A stretch of DNA of 12,084 bases from an uncultured Bacteroides sp. (GTDB lineage Bacteria > Bacteroidota > Bacteroidia > Bacteroidales > Bacteroidaceae), in contig CAAFUN010000055.1 of assembly GCA_900766195.1 (NCBI GenBank), forward strand, positions 1 to 12,084, in the 5' to 3' direction. This document shows positions 6,491 to 12,084 of the stretch, in pieces. Every line of letters begins with the position of its first letter. The first letter of the stretch is position 1. The notes under the pieces were generated by a model that was given only the letters and a program-made list of their open reading frames with translations, was not told the DNA's origin and did no database searches. The position numbers were made by a program, and so were the translations under genes.

Positions 6491-8053
6491 ATGAAAAATA
6501 TAGCAACTAAGCTTTATACGATTCTTGCTTTTCTTTGCATAACATCGTGTACCGACTTAAAAGAACAAATATTAAATGAGCAAGATGAATCAGAAACAAT
6601 ATCCGATATCAATAATGCCGGCAGCATTGTGGCACCTGCCTATGCTTATCTCCGTGATTTGCAAAGTAGAAGCGGCGTTTGGCTGGTATTGGAGAGTGTG
6701 ACAGATGAAATGGTGTTCCCCACGCGAGGGACAGACTGGAATAATTCAGACTATCGCACTTTATTCACGCAACAATACGATAGTAAAAATCTGTATATTA
6801 AAAACACGTGGAATAGCTTTATGCTTGGAATCACGAAATGTAATGTCGCTTTACAATACCTCACTAAGCTGGAGCAGACCGAAGAGATAAAAAACTATGT
6901 AAATGAAACTCTCTTCATTCGAGCTTTGTGTATGTACCATTTGATGGATTGCTTCGGACATTTCCCCATGCGCGAATACACAGAGACTGATTATTCCAAA
7001 TTACCGGCTATATTAGATCGTGAGCAAGCTTTAAGTCGAATTATCTCGGAATTGGAGACAATTATTCCTCTTTTGAAAGAAAAAGGAGAAGTTCCGTATG
7101 GAAGAATCACTAAAGCAGCTGCACAACTGCTTTTGGCCAAGGTATTTCTTAATTATCAGGTATACACCGGTACGGCTCCAAGTTTCACCGATGGAAAAAC
7201 AAAGTGGACTGAAACAGTAAATCTTTGTAATAGTATTATTAATTCAAAAAAATATACCTTGTCAAATGATTTCTGGAAGCTATATCTGGCTGATAATCAA
7301 AAAGAATCAGACGAGACAGAAACAATCTTACCTATAATTTTTAACAATGCAATCGGCTTAAAAGGAATTCCCTGGTTGAACATAACTCTTCATTATAACC
7401 AGAAGTTCGGTAACTTTACCGGTATGTGGAATGGTTGTTGTACTACTCCGACATTTTTGGCTACATGGGATACGAGTGACCCCCGTTATCAAGACAACAG
7501 ATTGAAAAATCAAATCGGTTTTAACCTTGGTATACTTATTGGTCAACAATACTCCACTAGCGGTAAGGAACTACTGACACGTAGTGGAAGCAAACTTATC
7601 TTTACACCGGATTTTAGTGTGCAGAACTCAAGGGAAGAACAAGGTGCACGTGTGGTAAAATATGCTCCCGACCCAACTTCTACTTACGGTAGTAATAGTG
7701 AAAATGATTTTCAATATTATCGTCTTGCTGATGTGTATCTTATGAGAGCAGAAGCAAAATTTCGTTCTGGAGACATAGATGGCGCACTGGTTGACATCAA
7801 TGAACTGAGAAGTAAACGTCATGTAAGCACTTACAAAAAAGAAGAGCTTACGTTTGAAAAAATATACAATGAACGTGGATATGAATTTTATTGGGATGGC
7901 CCGTCAAGGCGGAACGATATGGTTCGTTTTAATCGTTATTGCGAAGCTCGTTATGAAAAGCCTGCCTCAGATCCATATAAGATTTTATTACCCATACCTC
8001 TCAGCGCTCTTGAAGCTAATTCTCAGCTCAAGCAAAATAGTAAATATGAATAA
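6491..8053 (+). CDS. susD: SusD/RagB-family glycan-binding lipoprotein
   Basis: A 520-residue outer-surface lipoprotein that caps the SusC porin and binds the incoming glycan. The signal peptide ends in a lipobox with acylated Cys20 (ITSC), followed by TDLKEQ, whose acidic residues fit a surface-export signal. The N-terminal half has helical TPR-like segments (for example FIRALCMYHLMDCFGHFP, about 143-160). The C-terminal SusD domain is clear: YYRLADVYLMRAEAKFRSGD, then ALVDINELR, then IYNERGYEFYWDGPSRRNDMVRF, and the characteristic IPLSALEANSQLKQN near the end. The gene starts 17 bases after susC, so the two are surely co-transcribed. The sequence is diverged enough from the starch SusD that specificity cannot be transferred from it. 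Confidence 0.96.
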   Translation: MKNIATKLYTILAFLCITSCTDLKEQILNEQDESETISDINNAGSIVAPAYAYLRDLQSRSGVWLVLESVTDEMVFPTRGTDWNNSDYRTLFTQQYDSKNLYIKNTWNSFMLGITKCNVALQYLTKLEQTEEIKNYVNETLFIRALCMYHLMDCFGHFPMREYTETDYSKLPAILDREQALSRIISELETIIPLLKEKGEVPYGRITKAAAQLLLAKVFLNYQVYTGTAPSFTDGKTKWTETVNLCNSIINSKKYTLSNDFWKLYLADNQKESDETETILPIIFNNAIGLKGIPWLNITLHYNQKFGNFTGMWNGCCTTPTFLATWDTSDPRYQDNRLKNQIGFNLGILIGQQYSTSGKELLTRSGSKLIFTPDFSVQNSREEQGARVVKYAPDPTSTYGSNSENDFQYYRLADVYLMRAEAKFRSGDIDGALVDINELRSKRHVSTYKKEELTFEKIYNERGYEFYWDGPSRRNDMVRFNRYCEARYEKPASDPYKILLPIPLSALEANSQLKQNSKYE

Positions 8054-8094
8054 GCTGAATTAACGGATCTGAAATTATTAAGTAAAAGAAGACT

Positions 8095-8160
8095 AGCTAC
8101 AAGAAGCTACATCATAAACTCTTAATCATAGGAAATTTTTTGATGCAGTAACTTGTAGCT
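8095..8160 (+). terminator. Inverted repeat between susD and the GH13 gene
   Basis: AGCTACAAG (8095-8103) is a perfect 9-base complement of CTTGTAGCT (8152-8160). Inside it CATCA (8110-8114) can pair with TGATG (8141-8145). A T-rich run, TTCTATTCTT, follows directly at 8161-8170, so this could be a partial terminator or a 3'-end stabiliser for susCD mRNA. A second left arm, AAGCTAC (8104-8110), can also pair with GTAGCTT (8155-8161). The two left arms form a 10-bp direct repeat (8095-8104 and 8105-8114). The loop is long and AT-rich, so the structure is not a textbook terminator. Confidence 0.5.
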
Positions 8161-8194
8161 TTCTATTCTTGCACCTACCAAATATCTTCAAAAA

Positions 8195-9892
8195 ATGAAA
8201 AAACAAATTCATTCAACTATTATTAGTCTCTTATTATTTCTATTTTTAACTCTTAAAATCAATGCACAAGATAGTCCTTTTCTTCTGCCTGCATGGATAG
8301 AACACGCCTCTTTTTACCAGATATATCCACAAAGTTTCCAAGATAGCAACGGAGATGGCATAGGGGATATAAAAGGTATTATAAGCCGCTTGGAGTATAT
8401 CCGATCGGTAGGCTGCAATACAATATGGTTAAATCCTTGTTTCCATTCGGCATTCATGGATGCAGGTTACGATGTTATTGATTTCTATCGAGTGGCCCCC
8501 CGTTATGGAACAAATGATGATTTAAGACAACTTTTTGAAGAAGCCCATAACTTAGGAATGAAAGTAGTTCTCGATTTAGTAGCCGGACATAGCTCCGATC
8601 AGTCGCCTTGGTTTAAATATTCACAACAAAAACAGTTAAACTCATACTCTGATCGATATATTTGGACAAATGACTCAACTTTACGTCCGGACAAATTTGT
8701 TTCGGGTAAGTTTGAGCGAAACGGTACCTATCGTAAAAACTATTTTGATTGTCAGCCTGCTTTCAATTACGGATATGGAGAGTCTGATCCTTCAAACCCA
8801 TGGGAAGAACCAATTACAGCTCCCGGTCCTACTGCTACCCGGCAAGAATTAATGCGGATTATGGATTATTGGATGCAGATGGGGTGTGACGGTTTTCGAG
8901 TGGACTTGGCAGGTTCGTTGATTAAAAATGATCCTCAATTAAAAAGTACCACTTACTTATGGCATGAAATACGCACTCACTTTCAAAGTCTATATCCGGA
9001 AGGAATTCTGCTTGCAGAGTGGAGTAATCCTCAAAAAGCCATACAAGTGGGTTTCATGATGGATTTTATTCTCTGCTTTGGAAATACGGGATATAGTCAG
9101 ATGATGTTCAATCAGGTAGGTACATATCGCAAAGATACCTGTTATTTTGATCTGAAAGGCATTGGCAATCCTAATCTTTTCACTAGTTATTTAAAAAAGA
9201 GTATTCATGCAGTCGGCGATAAAGGGCATATTTGCATTCCAACATCCAATCATGATTTTCAGCGGCCTAATTGCGGACCACGGAATAGTGTGGAACAACT
9301 AAAAGCATCCATGACTTTTTTTCTTACGCTGCCCGGTGTGCCTCTTATTTATTATGGTGATGAAATTGGAATGAAGTTTATGGATGGATTGCCCAACAAA
9401 GAGGGAAGTTTACTACCCAAAGGTAATAGGGCGGGTTCGCGTACTCCAATGCAATGGGACAATACCAATGGAGCAGGCTTTTCCAGTGCCCCCTCCACTC
9501 TTTTCTATCTTCCGGTTGATTCTGCGCCCGACCGTCCCAATGTCGCTGAGCAAGAAAAGAATCCGAACTCGCTCCTGAACTATACCCGTTGGTTACTTCA
9601 TCTTCGTAATGCACATCCCGCATTAGCTTGCCGTGGGGAAATTGAATTTTGGCAAGAAGGGAAAAACCCCTATCCTTTAGTATACGAGAGGAAAAAGGGA
9701 AATGAGCGAATATTAGTTTGTATAAACCCATCGGGCAAAGAGATTAAAACGATAAGAAAGTATAGTCGTTCTATCAACAAGCTCACCCCTCTCACGAGTA
9801 AAAATGAAGGAACGCAAACACTCAGGCTGTATAAGAAAGACCTTCACATCCATGTCCAACCCTTATCCATAGGGATATATAAAATAGATTAA
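8195..9892 (+). CDS. Periplasmic GH13 alpha-glucosidase-like enzyme
   Basis: A 565-residue retaining enzyme of glycoside hydrolase family 13, expected to act on alpha-glucosidic bonds in the periplasm. The signal peptide is cleaved near residue 24 (INA/QD) and has no lipobox. The (beta/alpha)8 barrel shows FYQIYPQSFQDSNGDGIGD (40-58), region I DLVAGHSSD (127-135), QPAFN (187-191, the oligo-1,6-glucosidase-type QPDLN motif), region II GFRVDLAGS with nucleophile Asp237, LAEWSNP with acid/base Glu275, and SNHD with Asp354. SRTPMQWD (415-422) is typical of the alpha-glucosidase, trehalose synthase and sucrose-active branch. The triad is complete, but the Asn of region I (normally NH) is Gly131. 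A beta-rich C-terminal domain follows from about 490. It is 141 bases from susD and 3 bases before the GH65 gene, so the two enzymes are probably made together. Hydrolysis is likelier than transfer, but the substrate is open. Confidence 0.9.
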   Translation: MKKQIHSTIISLLLFLFLTLKINAQDSPFLLPAWIEHASFYQIYPQSFQDSNGDGIGDIKGIISRLEYIRSVGCNTIWLNPCFHSAFMDAGYDVIDFYRVAPRYGTNDDLRQLFEEAHNLGMKVVLDLVAGHSSDQSPWFKYSQQKQLNSYSDRYIWTNDSTLRPDKFVSGKFERNGTYRKNYFDCQPAFNYGYGESDPSNPWEEPITAPGPTATRQELMRIMDYWMQMGCDGFRVDLAGSLIKNDPQLKSTTYLWHEIRTHFQSLYPEGILLAEWSNPQKAIQVGFMMDFILCFGNTGYSQMMFNQVGTYRKDTCYFDLKGIGNPNLFTSYLKKSIHAVGDKGHICIPTSNHDFQRPNCGPRNSVEQLKASMTFFLTLPGVPLIYYGDEIGMKFMDGLPNKEGSLLPKGNRAGSRTPMQWDNTNGAGFSSAPSTLFYLPVDSAPDRPNVAEQEKNPNSLLNYTRWLLHLRNAHPALACRGEIEFWQEGKNPYPLVYERKKGNERILVCINPSGKEIKTIRKYSRSINKLTPLTSKNEGTQTLRLYKKDLHIHVQPLSIGIYKID

Positions 9893-9895
9893 GTT

Positions 9896-11926
9896 ATGAA
9901 ACGATACATTTGCTATATATTGATTCTTCTTGCTACGAATACATTTGCACAAGACCCGTGGAACATAAAAACAAGCCACATTAATTCGGAAAATTATTAC
10001 GGAGTAACCGTAGCCAATGGCATGATGGGTATAGTATCATCATCAGAACCTCTGCGCACAAGTAAAATTATACTAGCTGGTAGTTACGATAAATACGGGC
10101 GAGGAGGAGTAAGTAATTTTCTTGATGGATATAATATGCTAAATTTGACGCTTAGTATAGACGGACAAACCATTCGTATGGATAATATCGATTCCTATAC
10201 GCAGGAATTAGATATGAAAGAATCCATTCATCGTTCCTCTTTTCGTTTCGGTAATAAAGCAGAAGTTACTTATTCTTTTGCAGCGTTACGTCAACTACCT
10301 TATTCCGCTATACTAATGGTAGAAATAACCCCTCATGCAGACATTGTGATCAATGCTACTAATATACATGAAATACCAGATGCATTTCGTGATGGACAAA
10401 TGTATTATAATGAAATAAATCGTAAACATGCATCCGTTAAATTGATGTCGACCAAAGCTATGAGTCCAACAAAAAAACTGGAAATATGCGCATCTACTTC
10501 TTTTCTGTTTCCTGAAAGAGCCGGGAATGAACCTCGTGTAATTCACAGTACGCCCAATAACAACAGTCACAATATGAAATTCTCAAAAACATTAAAAAGT
10601 GGAGAGAAGTATCGCTTCTGCATAGTTGGCTCAATACTAACTACCGCTCATCATCCTGATCCAATGAACGAAGCCGAGCGCCTGACTATTTTTGCCAATT
10701 TAGAGGGATGTGACCGGCTTCTTCAAATACATAAACAGCAATGGAGTGAATTGTGGTTGAGCGATATTAAGATTGAAGGTGATGCGCAATCGCAGCAAGA
10801 TATTCGGAGTATGATTTATCACCTCTATTCGTTTGTCAGGGAAGGTTCGTCTCTATCCATTTCTCCAATGGGATTATCCGGACTGGGGTATAATGGACAT
10901 ATCTTTTGGGATGCTGATACTTGGATTTTTCCCACTTTGCTGATGCTACAACCTAAGCTTGCAGAATCACTGATTAATTATCGTTATAATAGGCTGGAAG
11001 CTGCTAAACAGAATGCATTTGAGCACGGATACAAAGGTGCTATGTTTCCATGGGAAAGTAGTGATAGCGGTTTCGAGGAGACCCCTGTATGGGCTTTAGC
11101 CGGTACCTTTGAACACCATATATCGGGCTGTGTGGCATTGGCGGCATGGAACTATTATCGAGTTACGCAAGACAAAGCGTGGCTGAAGGAAAAAGGGTTC
11201 CCCATACTCGAAGCGACAGCCAATTTCTGGCTAAGTCGTGCGGAATATGATAGTGTAGGAAAAGCTCATATAAAAAACGTGGTTGCTGCTGATGAGTGGG
11301 CGGAAAATGTTGATGACGACGCATATACCAACGGAGTGGCCAAAGCCAATTTGCTGGCCGCTGTGCAGGCAGCGCGTATACTGAAACAACCAGAAAATCC
11401 AAACTGGGGAAAATTGGCTTCTCAACTTAGCTTTTATCAATTTGCTGACGGAGTGACCAAAGAACATTATACTTACAATGGAGAAAGCATAAAGCAGGCT
11501 GATGTTAATTTACTGGCTTATCCACTAGAGCTGATTAGTGATCAACAACAAATCAAAAAAGATTTGGAATACTATGCAGTGAGAGTACCCAAGAAGAATA
11601 CACCGGCAATGACGCAGGCTATTTTTTCTTTACTTTATGCCCGTTTGGGCGAAGCAGATAAAGCTTGGTATTTTTTTCAAGATGCCTATATTCCCAATCT
11701 GAATCCTCCTTTCAGAGTAATTTCCGAAACTCAAGAGGGTCGTAATCCTTATTTTGTAACAGGAGCAGGTGGCATATTACAAAGTGTACTAATGGGATTC
11801 GGGGGATTGAATATCACTGATAATGGGATAAAGCAACTAAAGTCAACCATACTCCCACCACATTGGAAAAAACTTATCTTGAAAGGAATTGGAGTAAAAC
11901 GAGAAGAATTTTTAATTCAGAAATAG
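9896..11926 (+). CDS. Periplasmic GH65 family enzyme, probably an inverting alpha-glucosidase
   Basis: A 676-residue GH65 protein with a signal peptide cleaved near residue 18 (TFA/QD). The N-terminal beta-sandwich (about 20-270) is followed by an (alpha/alpha)6 barrel containing HIFWDADTWIFP (335-346), GAMFPWES (381-388), VVAADEWAENVDDDAYTNGV (462-481), KQADVNLLAYPL (533-544) and YFVTGAGG (619-626). Glu467 in ADEW is the expected general acid. Glu611 in VISETQEGRNP lies 144 residues later. As I recall, the acid/base pairs of human PGGHG and of the Flavobacterium kojibiose hydrolase are also 144 apart. Phosphorylases of the family bind phosphate at this place, so I favour a hydrolase, acting for instance on alpha-1,2, alpha-1,1 or alpha-1,3 glucosides. 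It starts 3 bases after the GH13 stop and overlaps the convergent sigma gene by 53 bases at its 3' end. Confidence 0.9.
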   Translation: MKRYICYILILLATNTFAQDPWNIKTSHINSENYYGVTVANGMMGIVSSSEPLRTSKIILAGSYDKYGRGGVSNFLDGYNMLNLTLSIDGQTIRMDNIDSYTQELDMKESIHRSSFRFGNKAEVTYSFAALRQLPYSAILMVEITPHADIVINATNIHEIPDAFRDGQMYYNEINRKHASVKLMSTKAMSPTKKLEICASTSFLFPERAGNEPRVIHSTPNNNSHNMKFSKTLKSGEKYRFCIVGSILTTAHHPDPMNEAERLTIFANLEGCDRLLQIHKQQWSELWLSDIKIEGDAQSQQDIRSMIYHLYSFVREGSSLSISPMGLSGLGYNGHIFWDADTWIFPTLLMLQPKLAESLINYRYNRLEAAKQNAFEHGYKGAMFPWESSDSGFEETPVWALAGTFEHHISGCVALAAWNYYRVTQDKAWLKEKGFPILEATANFWLSRAEYDSVGKAHIKNVVAADEWAENVDDDAYTNGVAKANLLAAVQAARILKQPENPNWGKLASQLSFYQFADGVTKEHYTYNGESIKQADVNLLAYPLELISDQQQIKKDLEYYAVRVPKKNTPAMTQAIFSLLYARLGEADKAWYFFQDAYIPNLNPPFRVISETQEGRNPYFVTGAGGILQSVLMGFGGLNITDNGIKQLKSTILPPHWKKLILKGIGVKREEFLIQK

Positions 11927-12084
11927 AAATGGATTTTCGTAACTTAAGCATAGCCCTATGTAGTAGATTGCGTGTAGACTGATAGTTCATTTCTAATAAT
12001 TCAGAAATTTTGTTGAGTGGTATTTCTTGTATATAGTGCAAATAAATAGCTTCACGTTGCCGAGGAGTTAAAGTTTTTAGTGCA
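11874..12084 (-). CDS. ECF-type sigma factor, C-terminal part (cut by window edge)
   Basis: The minus-strand frame is open from the right edge to a TAA at 11874-11876 and gives 69 residues of an RNA polymerase ECF sigma factor. It contains the complete region 4 helix-turn-helix: LTPRQREAIYLHYIQ, then IPLNKISELLEMNYQSTRNL, then LHRAMLKLRK. A short hydrophobic tail (ILLVLLQFLSR) follows, as is common in Bacteroidota sigma factors that work with FecR proteins. Region 2 and the start lie outside the window. It converges on the GH65 gene, and its last 53 bases overlap the 3' end of that gene. In this phylum such genes normally precede fecR directly. Its place at the far end of the locus, together with the broken copy near fecR, makes it a candidate regulator of this locus, or the regulator of a neighbouring one. 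Confidence 0.85.
   Translation of the reverse strand, partial: ALKTLTPRQREAIYLHYIQEIPLNKISELLEMNYQSTRNLLHRAMLKLRKSISISELKILLVLLQFLSR

Noticed and set aside
9378..9731. 117-codon minus-strand open frame inside the GH13 gene
   Set aside because: It lies wholly opposite conserved GH13 coding sequence and has no recognisable domain.

Overview
The window looks like chromosomal DNA of a gut-type Bacteroidota, most likely Bacteroides or a close relative. The evidence is a complete SusC/SusD pair, a FecR-type anti-sigma factor with a C-terminal DUF4974-like domain, promoter boxes of the TAnnTTTG type, weak ribosome binding sites and an AT-rich composition.

Layout. Bases 1-354 hold no convincing gene but carry a short 22-bp tandem repeat with palindromic units. 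Two minus-strand genes follow: a YjbQ/UPF0047 family protein (355-765) and a small secreted MORN_2 repeat protein (1013-1519). From about 1765 the plus strand carries a polysaccharide (or oligosaccharide) utilization locus: a decayed ECF sigma factor C-terminus (1765-1913), fecR (1980-3053), susC with an N-terminal STN signalling domain (3183-6473), susD (6491-8053), a GH13 enzyme (8195-9892) and a GH65 enzyme (9896-11926). At the right edge the C-terminal part of an intact-looking ECF sigma factor lies on the minus strand (11874-12084, cut by the window). It converges on the GH65 gene and overlaps it by 53 bases.

How the genes work together. The SusC porin and SusD lipoprotein should capture and import a glycan through the outer membrane. 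Both enzymes have ordinary signal peptides and no lipobox, so they are expected in the periplasm. No surface endo-enzyme and no SusE/F-like glycan-binding protein lies between susC and the GH65 gene, so the ligand is probably a small alpha-glucoside rather than a long polymer. The GH65 protein has a glutamate where inverting GH65 hydrolases have their catalytic base, so it is more likely an alpha-glucosidase than a phosphorylase. The exact substrate cannot be read from the sequence.

Regulation is the oddest part. The STN domain of SusC and the FecR protein imply trans-envelope signalling through an ECF sigma factor, yet the sigma gene expected just upstream of fecR survives only as a frame-shifted, stop-containing remnant. 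An apparently functional sigma factor sits at the far end of the locus. Two intercistronic regions (fecR-susC and susD-GH13) contain strong inverted repeats with competing pairings, suggesting RNA-level control or differential expression within the operon.
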